A DNA stretch of 64,000 nt from Mycobacterium sp. MYCO198283 (GTDB taxonomy: Bacteria; Actinomycetota; Actinomycetes; Mycobacteriales; Mycobacteriaceae). The stretch lies in the NCBI RefSeq assembly GCF_021213805.1, contig NZ_JAJQJI010000011.1, forward strand, positions 1 through 64,000, written 5' to 3'. The notes under the pieces are model-generated. The model saw only the letters and a list, made by a program, of their open reading frames with translations, made no database searches and was not told the DNA's origin. Positions 1 to 7,421 of this stretch are shown in pieces; position 1 is the stretch's first letter; every line of letters begins with the position of its first letter. The position numbers were made by a program, and so were the translations under genes.

Positions 1-61
1 CGACGGTACGCATGATCGTGTCGGCAACGACAGCCCGCAAGCAGGCAGTAACCTCAGACAT
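1..61 (-). CDS. N-terminus of an unidentified gene, cut by the window edge
   Basis: Read on the minus strand, an ATG at 61-59 opens a frame that runs off the window after about 20 codons, beginning MSEVTACLRAVVADT. A purine-rich stretch (gaggggtcccg) lies just upstream and could be its ribosome binding site. Too little is present to assign a family. It is divergent from the gene beginning at 233, so the 171 bases between them probably hold two promoters. Confidence 0.45.
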   Translation of the reverse strand, partial: MSEVTACLRAVVADTIMRTV

Positions 62-232
62 CGGGACCCCTCGGCGGGTGGGCGAAGCTTGGTGTAGGAA
101 CCCGCATCGTCACCCACCGAGGGCCCACCTCCGCTCACCGACACGACACCATCACCCCGACACCCGCTGAGCACAGCCGCACTCTCAATTACGAAGAGCC
201 CCTTAAGTATTATCTAAGCTCTATTCCGACAC

Positions 233-1291
233 ATGCCCGAATTGAGAACTGACAGAATGGCTGAGAATCCAGACGAACGGCCCGAATACACTGATGCGCA
301 AAAAGAGCAGATCAGAAAGGCGTATCAAGGCCTGACCGCAGGCATGCAGGGCCCCGACCTGTCGAAGCTCATGCCCTCGATCGCGGAGATCCAGCGTGAC
401 GCCATGCCGAATCTGGACGCCATCGCAAAGTCCCTTATGCCGACGCAAGATTTTGGCGTCGACTTTGCAAAATCGCTTCAAGCGAATATTCCGAAATTCA
501 AGCTCGATCTTCCAGCGCTTCAACTCGATTACACGCGATTACTCGGCCCGGCGCTCAATATCGAAAACCTTGGGCTCAAGAATCTGATCGACTCGTCGAG
601 CCTGAAAGTCTTCGACAAGATATACACCGATCAACGCAAGCAGTTTGAAGGCATTCTCGAGGACTTCAGACGATTTATCGACGGCATGCTGCCGCCGAAC
701 TGGCGTGGCGTTCGCGGTATGAGCCAGCTCGAAACGCTCCTATTGGACGAAGGGCTCGCACTCGCCTGGGTGCCGCCGACCGACATACTCAACGCATTGC
801 TCGCGGCCTCGTCGAAGCAAGAGCGGCGGCGGATTCTCGGGAGGCGTTGGAAGCGAATCGTCACTGCCTGCCGCGAGTCGATCGAGTCCGCGTCAGAGTC
901 TGAGTTCGCTCAGTACCGCGGCTTCGCCCTGAACGTCATCAAGATGTTGGAGGATGGGCATCCCGAAGGGGCGCAGGCGCTGGCCGCCAATTTGCTCGAC
1001 ACGATGTTGCGCGAGACGCTCGACGGACCATCCCGTAAGGAAGTCACCGATCAGCGCAACCGACTGTCAATCGACGACCTGCCGATGCGGGCGGCGATGG
1101 TGTTTGGTGGCATATGGGGCTCACACACGGAGTTCTGGCAGAGTCGGGGCGACTCCATCCCTCGTGAGTTCACTCGGCACGGTAGTGCGCATGCCGTGTC
1201 GCGGAAACAGTATTCGCGAATCAACGCGGTCATTGCGCTGATGCACGTGACCGCCTACATCATGCTGCTTGATAGTGGTGACCTGTCCTAG
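233..1291 (+). CDS. Hypothetical protein with C-terminal HEPN-like RxxxxH motif
   Basis: A 352-residue protein with no signal peptide or membrane segment. Residues 1-110 are helical with repeated Leu/Asp-rich segments. The middle (about 145-200) contains LPPNW, then LALAWVPPTDILNALL, then a basic stretch SKQERRRILGRRWKRI. Near the end, R315 and H320 form RHGSAH, followed by the hydrophobic helix INAVIALMHVTAYIMLL. RxxxxH before a helix is the catalytic pattern of HEPN ribonucleases; I infer this fold rather than prove it. I recall unnamed actinobacterial proteins of similar layout. The DNA is visibly less GC-rich than the rest of the window, especially at 200-640, which suggests transfer. ATG 233 is used; ATG 257 is an alternative, neither having a clear Shine-Dalgarno. 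A possible -10 (tattat, 208-213) lies upstream. Confidence 0.7.
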   Translation: MPELRTDRMAENPDERPEYTDAQKEQIRKAYQGLTAGMQGPDLSKLMPSIAEIQRDAMPNLDAIAKSLMPTQDFGVDFAKSLQANIPKFKLDLPALQLDYTRLLGPALNIENLGLKNLIDSSSLKVFDKIYTDQRKQFEGILEDFRRFIDGMLPPNWRGVRGMSQLETLLLDEGLALAWVPPTDILNALLAASSKQERRRILGRRWKRIVTACRESIESASESEFAQYRGFALNVIKMLEDGHPEGAQALAANLLDTMLRETLDGPSRKEVTDQRNRLSIDDLPMRAAMVFGGIWGSHTEFWQSRGDSIPREFTRHGSAHAVSRKQYSRINAVIALMHVTAYIMLLDSGDLS

Positions 1292-1555
1292 ATGCCCCGC
1301 CTTACACACCACACTTTCACCAGCCAGCGCGATCACCTGCGCGGGATCTGGCACCTGACCAATCGAGAGTTCGCGCTGCTCACCACACACGAGCAGTTGG
1401 ACTTACATCGCTTCTTCGCCGTCGTGAACTGGCTCGGGCCCAGCAGCGGACTGGACCGCAAGCCTCAACGCGATCGACGCGGGTTGCCGCCTCTCGATCG
1501 AAGAACGACGCCATTGGCACGCAGCAGCGCTGAGATGGTGCGCTTGGCCAAGTGA
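1292..1555 (+). CDS. Short ORF, probably a 3'-truncated gene
   Basis: The ATG directly abuts the TAG of the preceding gene (TAGATG), so the two could be translationally coupled. The first roughly 55 residues (for example TSQRDHLRGIWHLTNREFAL and EQLDLHRFFAVVNW) read like a real small soluble protein; I have an unverified impression of similar small actinobacterial proteins. After about 1465 the frame becomes an Arg/Pro-rich shadow of the gene on the opposite strand, so the natural C-terminus is probably lost. No function can be assigned. Confidence 0.35.
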   Translation: MPRLTHHTFTSQRDHLRGIWHLTNREFALLTTHEQLDLHRFFAVVNWLGPSSGLDRKPQRDRRGLPPLDRRTTPLARSSAEMVRLAK

Positions 1556-1767
1556 TGCTGAGTCATGAGCTCATTCGCCGAGACTCCGGCTCGGTACTTG
1601 CGGCTCATCTCGTCGATCTCCGCCTGACTGACTTGTCTTTTTAACGCCCGGCGGCCCTGAAGGGGTGTTTCAGGTTGCCGTGGTTCGGCGGCGGTAATGA
1701 GTTCCTGCAGGTCAGCGAGCCGCGACCCCAGGGTCGAATTCTTCGAGTAGCCTCTGATCAGCTCCAC
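1465..1767 (-). CDS. Small helix-turn-helix protein like a serine-recombinase DNA-binding tail
   Basis: The product from GTG 1767 is 100 residues. Residues around 50-95 (VSQAEIDEMSRKYRAGVSAN, then ELMTQHHLAKRTISALLRAN) form a classic resolvase-type helix-turn-helix, as in the C-terminal region of serine recombinases and their stand-alone relatives near mobile elements. No catalytic domain is present. An in-frame ATG at 1857 would overlap the start of the gene on the other strand, so I prefer 1767. It may be a functional accessory protein or the remnant of a larger recombinase; its 3' end overlaps the short ORF at 1292-1555. Confidence 0.5.
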   Translation of the reverse strand: MELIRGYSKNSTLGSRLADLQELITAAEPRQPETPLQGRRALKRQVSQAEIDEMSRKYRAGVSANELMTQHHLAKRTISALLRANGVVLRSRGGNPRRSR

Positions 1768-1843
1768 AGCTAAATAGCAGGTGAGCGGCTCGGCAGGCGT
1801 GTGCTCTGCGATGACATCCGCCCGTCGGTGCAGTCTTATTCGT

Positions 1844-2410
1844 ATGGGCAGACTCATCTATGGCATGAATGTGTCGGTCGACGGCTACATCTGCGATCCG
1901 CAGGGAAGCATCGACTGGTCCGATCCGAGCGAAGAACTGCACCAGTACTGGAACGACTTCGAGCGCGAGACCGCGTGCGCGTTCTACGGGCGGCGGCTCT
2001 ACGAACTGATGTCCGCCTACTGGCCGACCGCCGATCACGCGCCGGACGCCACCCCGATGATCGCCGACTTCGCGCAGATCTGGCGCGACATGCCCAAGGT
2101 CGTGTTCTCCCGCACGCTGGAGTCCGTCGACTGGAACTCCCGCCTCGAACGCGGCGACCCGGTCGAGGTGATCACGAAGGTGAAAGCCGACACCGACGGC
2201 AGGCTGGAAGTGGCGGGCGCAACCTTGGCCGCACCGATCGTGCGCGCCGGACTGGTCGACGAATACCGGCTTGTCGTCGCGCCCACCGCCGTCGGCGGCG
2301 GCACCCCGTTCTTTCCGGCGCTGCCGTCGTGGATCCGGCTGCGACTGTTGGAGAACCGCACATTCCCCGGCGGCGCGGTCCTGCTGCGCTACGAGGCCAC
2401 CGAACCCTGA
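1844..2410 (+). CDS. Dihydrofolate reductase / RibD C-terminal family protein
   Basis: A 188-residue cytosolic protein of the RibD C-terminal/DHFR-like fold. It begins MGRLIYGMNVSVDGYICDPQ, the usual first strand and loop of this family; a mid-protein segment KVVFSRTLESVDWN and the C-terminal VAPTAVGGGTPFFPAL are also characteristic. Such proteins are NAD(P)H-dependent reductases of mostly unknown substrate. ATG 1844 is chosen over the in-frame 1781 because the family motif starts immediately there. It stands alone: the gene before it is on the other strand and the next one is convergent. Confidence 0.8.
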   Translation: MGRLIYGMNVSVDGYICDPQGSIDWSDPSEELHQYWNDFERETACAFYGRRLYELMSAYWPTADHAPDATPMIADFAQIWRDMPKVVFSRTLESVDWNSRLERGDPVEVITKVKADTDGRLEVAGATLAAPIVRAGLVDEYRLVVAPTAVGGGTPFFPALPSWIRLRLLENRTFPGGAVLLRYEATEP

Positions 2411-2432
2411 CATACAACCCCACCGCCGGGCC

Positions 2433-2804
2433 TCAGACCACCAACAGCGCAACCGTCACCAGCATCACGACGGCGGTGATGCCGTGCACTCCCAGCGCGA
2501 CGGATCGCGAGCCGCCACTGCGCAGCACGATCCAGGCGTCGGAGACCGGGATGACCGAGGCGGCCAACAGCATCCAGGCGAGCGGACGAGTGGCTCCGGA
2601 CACGAGGAGCGCGATGACCATCAGCCCCGAGGCGATGTCGCGAACCCCTTTCGCGGCCAGGTAGGCGTCGCCGGACGGCTGGCCGCGCTCCGCGGGCACC
2701 CCGTAGCCGGCGGCGGCCACCTTCGGCGCGATGAGGAAACGCGCGCCGACCACGATGATGGCCGCGGCGATCAAACCGGCGAGGACGTCGGCAATGGTGG
2801 ACAT
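2433..2804 (-). CDS. DUF4267 family small membrane protein
   Basis: A 123-residue protein with about four hydrophobic segments (ADVLAGLIAAAIIVVGARFL, a central GLMVIALLVSG, AWMLLAASVIPV and GITAVVMLVTVALLVV). The AAKGVRDIASGL segment before the second helix is typical of DUF4267. Start ATG 2804 has aggagctgccgtg upstream as ribosome binding site; longer in-frame starts would give an implausible Arg-rich leader overlapping the neighbouring gene. It lies downstream of the DUF1772 gene on the same strand with a 31-bp gap, so both are probably one operon under the divergent TetR regulator. Function unknown. Confidence 0.8.
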   Translation of the reverse strand: MSTIADVLAGLIAAAIIVVGARFLIAPKVAAAGYGVPAERGQPSGDAYLAAKGVRDIASGLMVIALLVSGATRPLAWMLLAASVIPVSDAWIVLRSGGSRSVALGVHGITAVVMLVTVALLVV

Positions 2805-2835
2805 CACGGCAGCTCCTGGAGGTCTCGGGTCGTCG

Positions 2836-3309
2836 TCACGGGAGCAGCGCCACGCACAGCGCCGCCAGCGCCGAACCCTGCAGTACGGCGCGCGCACCGA
2901 TGACGCGGTCCCAACTCGCCTGCAGCGCACGGCCGTTCGGCAGCGGCTCGCGCCGGTCAGCCGCCGCCGTCAGTCGGCGGTTGATGGGTGCGCTGACGCG
3001 CAGGTAGAGCGCGATCCACGCCAGCAGCAGGACCGCCGCGACGCCCGCCGCGATGGCCGGTCTGCCCTGTCCGGACGCCGCGGCGAGCGCTGCGCTGGTC
3101 GAAGTGGCGAGCGTCCCGAGCACTCCGGGCACGGGGAGGCGTCGGTCGCCGTACCGGTGCACCTCACCGGTGACGGCGACCAGCGCGTCGTCTGGAATCG
3201 ACGCCAGCGCCGGCCGCAGCACCACGGCGCAGAACACGTCCGTGCCGTAAACGACCGCGGTGGCCAGCACCGCGACGACTGCGGCGACATGAGCAAGATC
3301 GAGGGTCAT
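2836..3309 (-). CDS. DUF1772 (anthrone oxygenase-like) membrane protein
   Basis: A 157-residue protein with four predicted membrane helices. The N-terminal helix runs into YGTDVFCAVVLRPAL; later come LGTLATSTSAALAAAS, AAVLLLAWIALYLRV and SALAALCVALLP, with the family-typical polar segment APINRRLT before the last helix. DUF1772 members are cofactor-free, anthrone-oxygenase-like or of unknown role. ATG 3309 is 17 bp from a 23-bp palindrome, so this is the likely target of the divergent TetR regulator. DUF4267 follows in the same direction. Confidence 0.8.
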   Translation of the reverse strand: MTLDLAHVAAVVAVLATAVVYGTDVFCAVVLRPALASIPDDALVAVTGEVHRYGDRRLPVPGVLGTLATSTSAALAAASGQGRPAIAAGVAAVLLLAWIALYLRVSAPINRRLTAAADRREPLPNGRALQASWDRVIGARAVLQGSALAALCVALLP

Positions 3310-3325
3310 GCGACCGTCCTTCCTC

Positions 3326-3348
3326 CAGGGTTAGCAATGCTAACCCTG
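3326..3348. promoter_or_regulatory. 23-bp palindromic operator between TetR and DUF1772 genes
   Basis: Two perfect 11-base arms (left arm cagggttagca) flank one central base (3337). It sits in the divergent gap between the DUF1772 start (3309) and the TetR start (3404). Size and symmetry fit a TetR-family dimer site, so autoregulation and control of the DUF1772-DUF4267 pair are inferred. Confidence 0.75.
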
Positions 3349-3403
3349 ACGGGGGCGATTCGCAATAGCGGCGCTACGAGGAGAAGCGGTGCTAGCGTCC
3401 GGT

Positions 3404-3982
3404 ATGGCCACCACCGATCGGCGTGAGCGCGAACGAGCCGCCCGCCGGCGGCTGATCTTGACCGCGGCACGCACACTGGCCGAGGCCGAAGGCTGGGACG
3501 CCGTCACAACGCGTCGGCTGTCCACCGAGATCGAGTACAGCCAGCCCGTGCTCTACAAACACTTCGCCGGGATGGACGAGATCGCCGCGGCGATCGCCCG
3601 CGAGGGCTTCGGCGAGCTGGCGGACGCGCTGCGTAAGGCCCGGATCCGCGGGGAGGCCCTGACCGAGACCGCCCGCGCCTACCTGGATTTCGCCTACGAC
3701 AACCCCGCCCTCTACGACGCGATGTTCACGCGGGCCACCACCCTGCGCTTCGCCGAGGGGGACACGCCGCCCGAATTGGCCGCGGCATTCGCCGAACTGC
3801 GGCGCGCGGTCGAACCCGTCGCCGACGACCGAGACGCGGATGCGCTGACCGAGGTGCTGTGGGCGGCCCTGCACGGGCTCGTCAGCCTCGGCCGTGCCGG
3901 AAGGCTACAGCCCGGCCAGCAATCGCAGCGTCTCGAACTCCTCGTCGAGCGATTCGACGGGGGACGTCGAGCAGATCGGTGA
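3404..3982 (+). CDS. TetR/AcrR family transcriptional regulator
   Basis: A 192-residue regulator. Residues 8-55 form the TetR helix-turn-helix (ARRRLILTAARTLAEAEGWD, TTRRLSTEIEYSQPVLYKHF, with YKHF the recognition-helix end). The C-terminal TetR_C-like part contains ARAYLDFAYDNPALYDAMF and LWAALHGLVSLGRAGRL. ATG 3404 follows tagcgt plus five bases, compatible with a leaderless start; an in-frame GTG at 3389 has a gaggag upstream and is the alternative. It faces the DUF1772-DUF4267 genes across a strong palindrome and probably represses them and itself. Its last 101 bases overlap the gene on the opposite strand. Confidence 0.85.
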   Translation: MATTDRRERERAARRRLILTAARTLAEAEGWDAVTTRRLSTEIEYSQPVLYKHFAGMDEIAAAIAREGFGELADALRKARIRGEALTETARAYLDFAYDNPALYDAMFTRATTLRFAEGDTPPELAAAFAELRRAVEPVADDRDADALTEVLWAALHGLVSLGRAGRLQPGQQSQRLELLVERFDGGRRADR

Positions 3983-4208
3983 CGCCCCGCCATCGGTCGA
4001 GCCGCCAGTAGGTCCTCGACGCCGTGCGCACCAACCGCTTTCGCAGCACGCCGCCCGCGACGAGCCCGCAGCAGAAACCGACGATCAGATAACGGCGGAC
4101 GCGTCGCCGCCGCCGGCGTATCGCTGCGACGATAACGCCGCACACCGCCGCTCCGGTGGCCACGACAGCGAGCAGCACGACGAGCGATACCGCTCCCAGC
4201 GACGCCAT
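3882..4208 (-). CDS. Small two-helix membrane protein, unknown function
   Basis: A 108-residue protein beginning MASLGAVSLVVLLAVVATG. The first 30 residues form one membrane helix ending in the basic cluster RRRRRRVRR, followed by a second hydrophobic segment YLIVGFCCGLVAGGVL and a basic, probably cytoplasmic tail. ATG 4208 has gaaaggtgg as a good ribosome binding site. The 3' end overlaps the convergent TetR gene by 101 bp, unusually long for a mycobacterium, so the real stop region deserves a check. I do not recognise the family. Confidence 0.6.
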   Translation of the reverse strand: MASLGAVSLVVLLAVVATGAAVCGVIVAAIRRRRRRVRRYLIVGFCCGLVAGGVLRKRLVRTASRTYWRLDRWRGVTDLLDVPRRIARRGVRDAAIAGRAVAFRHGRG

Positions 4209-4307
4209 CGGCCACCTTTCGGACGGGCCCGGGATCAGGCCGCCTGCCCGATCAAAGCACCGCGCTCGACGGCCGAGGCTCGTCGTGACCGAAGCGTGGG
4301 GCAACCG

Positions 4308-5198
4308 TTATTGCACCGGCCGCAGCACGACGATTCCCGGGACGGTGGCCAGATAGTCGCGGAACGGCGAGTCGACCACCGACATGTCCTGCGCCCGCGA
4401 GGAGGCGTTGCGGAGGACGGGTCCGTCCGGTCCGGAGATGAAGATGCCGACGTGGGTGACGTCGAGGCCGCCGTCCTCGGCATAGGCGCCGATGTAGTCG
4501 CCGGTCCGCAGCGCACCGATGACGGCGTCGTCGACCAGTGCGCGGGGAAGGTAGGTCACCGTCCGCGACACGATCGGCAGGCCAGGCAGATACACGCCGC
4601 CGTCGTCCTTGGCGTTCAGGTTCTTCTGGGTGCTGACGGCGTGGGGGCCGAGGGTCGTCGTGATGTCGGTGGCCACGGCGGGCGCGGCGGCGGCCCAGTC
4701 GGTGAAGAAGTGCCGTCGTGTCGGGAAGGAGACGACGCCGTTCTTGTACCGCACCTGCGTGAGCGCCGCGAGATAGCCGTCGCGGGTGTCGGCACGCTTG
4801 GCCGCCTCGACGTAATCGGCGTAGGTGAAGCAGTCGACCCGTGCCAGGTCGACGACGAGCTGCTCGGGTTCGCTCTCCGATCCGACGAGGGTGTTCGCGA
4901 CGTACGGCGTGCCGAGGAACTGCCGGGACAGCACCTCGGACCTGTCGGCAGGCGCCGTCTCGCCGCGCAGGATCAGCAGCTGGTCGAGTAGCTGCCGGCT
5001 GCCCGCGTCGATCTGCACGACTGCCGGCAGCGCCGAGGCGGCGGTGGGTGGGGGAACGGCGGCGGCCGAGGGTGCGGTGCTGGTCGATGCGGTACTGGGC
5101 GGCGCGGACGGGGTTGGCGCATCGGGCGGCGAGCAGCCGACGAGCACCAGCAGCGCCAGGGCGGCTCGCACCGCGCAGCGGCCGGGCGCGTTCATCAT
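4308..5198 (-). CDS. DUF1460 lipoprotein (NlpC/P60-like amidase fold)
   Basis: A 296-residue lipoprotein. Residues 1-22 form a lipoprotein signal with lipobox LVGC, followed by a Pro/Ser/Thr-rich spacer of about 40 residues. The DUF1460 domain then contains the LARVDCFTYADYVEAAKRA block with the likely catalytic Cys, and a later THVGIFI stretch with the likely His. The family belongs to papain-like amidases acting on peptidoglycan peptides or acyl chains. The start ATG (5198-5196) overlaps the stop of the upstream MFS gene (ATGA), so the two are translationally coupled. Confidence 0.8.
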   Translation of the reverse strand: MMNAPGRCAVRAALALLVLVGCSPPDAPTPSAPPSTASTSTAPSAAAVPPPTAASALPAVVQIDAGSRQLLDQLLILRGETAPADRSEVLSRQFLGTPYVANTLVGSESEPEQLVVDLARVDCFTYADYVEAAKRADTRDGYLAALTQVRYKNGVVSFPTRRHFFTDWAAAAPAVATDITTTLGPHAVSTQKNLNAKDDGGVYLPGLPIVSRTVTYLPRALVDDAVIGALRTGDYIGAYAEDGGLDVTHVGIFISGPDGPVLRNASSRAQDMSVVDSPFRDYLATVPGIVVLRPVQ

Positions 5199-6349
5199 CG
5201 TGCGTCGACGCTGTCGTTGCCGGCCGCGGTCTCGACGTCGCGTCGCTCCGGCCAGCGCGCCAGCAGCAGGAACAGCGCACCGCCGCACCAGGCCGTCACA
5301 CCGGCGAAGACCAGGAAGCCGTCGAAGCTGTCGCTGTGCTGCAGCGTGCGACTGAGGATGAACGCGCCGAGCGCCGAGGATACGCCGACGCCGGCCATCA
5401 GCACGCTCAGGACCGTGCTGAAGACCGCCAGCTCGAAGCGCCGTGCCACGAGGTATGCCACGACGTCGCCCTCGGCGCCCCACGCCGCCCCCAGGCAGCA
5501 AACCGCCACCATCAGCATAGCCACGCTGTCTGACCCCGACGCGATGAGCAGGCAGCCGACGCCCGGCAGCCCCATCGCGACGGCGGCCACCACGTGCGGC
5601 GTGAGGCGGTCCAGCGCGACGCCGCAGACGAACCGCCCGGCGATCACGGCCCCGGCGAACACCGATATCAGCAGTGCTGTCGCCTCACCGCTGCGCAGCG
5701 AGTCGCCCAGCACCACGCCGAGCTGGGCCGTCGTCACCGAGTGGTACAGGTTGCACAGCAACACCCCGCCCAGCAGGAGCCAGAACACCGGGCTGCGTCC
5801 GATCGCGCGGTAGTCGGCGCGCGTGCGGCGCGGTGCCGCACCGGGCGTGGCGTCGCTGCGGGGGATGAGGTGAAGCGCGACGGCGCCGAGCACCGCGATG
5901 GCGGCGGCGATGGTCAGGCATCCCGCGCGCCAGCCGTAGCTGCGGTTGACGATGTCGAGGACCGGAGACGCGACCGCGCCGAGCAGCGGCGGACCGGAGA
6001 TCGCGACAGCCAGCGCCAGGCCGCGCGCCCGATGGAAACGGATGGCGACGATGCGGCTGTAGATCGCGGGCGTCGTCGTGACGCCCACCGCGATGATTGC
6101 GACGTTGATGGCGAAGTACTGCCAGATCGGCCCCGACATCAGGGCGTAGGCGATCCAGCAGGCCGGCAGCCCGACGACGCCGACCACCGCGACGCGCCGC
6201 ACGCCGAACACGTCGGTCAGCCGGCCGTACACCGGCAGGAAGACGAACGTCAGCAGCGTGATGACGCCGGTGAGCACGAAATCCGAGCGGTTCCACCCGA
6301 ACGCGGCCAGGAACTGCGGCGCCATCGCCGCATTGGTGTAGGCGCTCAA
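5195..6349 (-). CDS. MFS transporter, N-terminus uncertain
   Basis: A 12-helix major facilitator. The TTG at 6349 gives 384 residues, but transporter-like coding sequence clearly continues upstream in frame (LTEHQRSSYPGELRANW and a first helix WQPLAAATAGLSAGLSL), up to about 6445, without ATG or GTG. Loop motifs such as YGRLTDVFGVRRV (motif A) and the second-half FVCGVALDRL support the MFS call; substrate unknown. It ends in a 4-bp overlap with the DUF1460 lipoprotein gene, suggesting envelope-related transport. The missing start may mean a CTG/TTG start, a frameshift or a sequence error. Confidence 0.75.
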   Translation of the reverse strand: MSAYTNAAMAPQFLAAFGWNRSDFVLTGVITLLTFVFLPVYGRLTDVFGVRRVAVVGVVGLPACWIAYALMSGPIWQYFAINVAIIAVGVTTTPAIYSRIVAIRFHRARGLALAVAISGPPLLGAVASPVLDIVNRSYGWRAGCLTIAAAIAVLGAVALHLIPRSDATPGAAPRRTRADYRAIGRSPVFWLLLGGVLLCNLYHSVTTAQLGVVLGDSLRSGEATALLISVFAGAVIAGRFVCGVALDRLTPHVVAAVAMGLPGVGCLLIASGSDSVAMLMVAVCCLGAAWGAEGDVVAYLVARRFELAVFSTVLSVLMAGVGVSSALGAFILSRTLQHSDSFDGFLVFAGVTAWCGGALFLLLARWPERRDVETAAGNDSVDAR

Positions 6350-6441
6350 GCTCAGGCCGGCGCTCAGGCCCGCGGTCGCCGCGGCCAGTGGCTGCCAGTT
6401 CGCCCGCAGCTCACCGGGATAGCTCGACCGCTGGTGTTCGG

Positions 6442-6648
6442 TCAGGGCTGTGGGCCGAATCGGTGCGGGAAGCCGGCGCGTCGCGGCTCCAGCTGCGCCT
6501 CGCGCTGCCGGGGCGTCATGGCGGACACCGGCACGGTGTCCACCGTGGCCCTGGCCCGCGGTTCGGCGGCGAGGTGCTCGGCGGTGGCGAGCGCGCCGAC
6601 CCGTCCGGCGTACCGGCCGCCGGCCGGCGCGTCACACCTAATCAACAT
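6442..6648 (-). CDS. Possible 68-aa ORF with strong ribosome binding site, or displaced MFS start
   Basis: ATG 6648 has an excellent gggaggagcgcc upstream, stronger than most in the window, yet its 68-codon frame ends at 6442, just as the transporter frame becomes recognisable in another phase. The product (MLIRCDAPAGGRYAGRVGAL onward) resembles nothing I know. It may be a small coupled protein, or the true translation start of the transporter followed by a frameshift. Confidence 0.3.
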   Translation of the reverse strand: MLIRCDAPAGGRYAGRVGALATAEHLAAEPRARATVDTVPVSAMTPRQREAQLEPRRAGFPHRFGPQP

Positions 6649-6705
6649 GGCGCTCCTCCCGCTCGGACGGCCGCCGTCAACGCTAGAGCGACCCGGCCTC
6701 GGGCG

Positions 6706-6897
6706 TCAGCCGTTTGACCGCGTGACGTAGGCGAGCACCCGGACGTCGTCGGTGGTGAAGCGACCGACCTCCTCACCGCCGTCGCAGGTGAGCAGCGCGA
6801 TGGTCACCCGGTCGGGCGTCGAGGTGACGACCCGCCAGTGCGCACCGGAGTCCTCCCACCGCCGCAGCTCGTCGAGCCGATCCTCGTCAGCGCTCAC
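6706..6897 (-). CDS. Conserved 63-aa actinobacterial protein
   Basis: A 63-residue soluble protein beginning MSADEDRLDELRRWEDSGAH and containing RVTIALLTCDGGEEVGRFTT, a compact pattern I recognise as a small conserved mycobacterial protein of unknown function. Acidic N-terminus and a mixed beta-rich C-terminus; no signal peptide. It is divergent from the membrane gene beginning at 6938, with a 40-bp gap that must carry both promoters. Confidence 0.7.
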   Translation of the reverse strand: MSADEDRLDELRRWEDSGAHWRVVTSTPDRVTIALLTCDGGEEVGRFTTDDVRVLAYVTRSNG

Positions 6898-6923
6898 CGG
6901 CGTCCTTCACCGGACCAGTGTCC

Positions 6924-6929
6924 TATCCT
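6924..6929 (+). promoter_or_regulatory. Candidate -10 element (tatcct)
   Basis: This TANNNT hexamer lies eight bases before the GTG at 6938, the usual layout for a leaderless mycobacterial transcript. No Shine-Dalgarno is seen before that GTG. Confidence 0.5.
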
Positions 6930-6937
6930 GTGGGCTC

Positions 6938-7366
6938 GTGAGCACCGGAATCGCCGTCGCCATCGCCGTCATCTTCGGCTGGCTCGGCATGGTGCTGGCG
7001 ATCTCGTTCCTCGAAGCGCCGTTGAAGTTCCGGGCGCCGGGCGTGACGACGCAGATCGGGCTGGGCATCGGCCGGTTGGTCTTCCGCGCGCTCAACGCCT
7101 GCGAGAGCGTGTTCGCGATCGCCGTCGCAGCGGCGCTGTTTGCCACCGGCGGCGGAACCGGCGTCGACGTCGCGGTCACCGCGGCCGTCGCCGCGCTGGT
7201 CGCGCAGATCGTCCTCGTCCGCCCGTTCCTCGGCCGGCGCACCGCGGCCGTGCTGGCCGGGGAGGACGCGCCCCGCTCGCGCGCCCACCACGCCTACATC
7301 GCGCTGGAAGCGGTCAAGGTGGTCGGTCTGATGACCGCCGGGATCCTGCTGCTCGGCTCGGCCTGA
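6938..7366 (+). CDS. Conserved membrane protein, unknown function
   Basis: A 142-residue protein with four hydrophobic helices: an N-terminal GIAVAIAVIFGWLGMVLAIS, a second around VFAIAVAAALFATG, a third VAALVAQIVLVRPFLG and a last VVGLMTAGILLLG. The motif FLEAPLKFRAPGVT after helix 1 and the polar AHHAYIALEAVK before helix 4 are conserved-looking. The start GTG 6938 is preceded by a -10 at eight bases, so translation is probably leaderless. Length and topology recall DUF-type heme- or lipid-associated small membrane proteins, but I assign no function. Confidence 0.75.
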   Translation: MSTGIAVAIAVIFGWLGMVLAISFLEAPLKFRAPGVTTQIGLGIGRLVFRALNACESVFAIAVAAALFATGGGTGVDVAVTAAVAALVAQIVLVRPFLGRRTAAVLAGEDAPRSRAHHAYIALEAVKVVGLMTAGILLLGSA

Positions 7367-7375
7367 CGACCCGAG

Positions 7376-7394
7376 GAAGGTAAGCCGACCCTCA
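7376..7394 (+). promoter_or_regulatory. Weak IdeR iron-box candidate upstream of mbtK
   Basis: The 19 bases match the IdeR consensus at about 12 of 19 positions. The site is 27 bp before the mbtK ATG and close to a possible -10 (taaggt, 7405-7410). Much weaker than the box upstream of mbtL. Confidence 0.3.
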
Positions 7395-7421
7395 CTTGCT
7401 CGGGTAAGGTCGGCGTCGACC

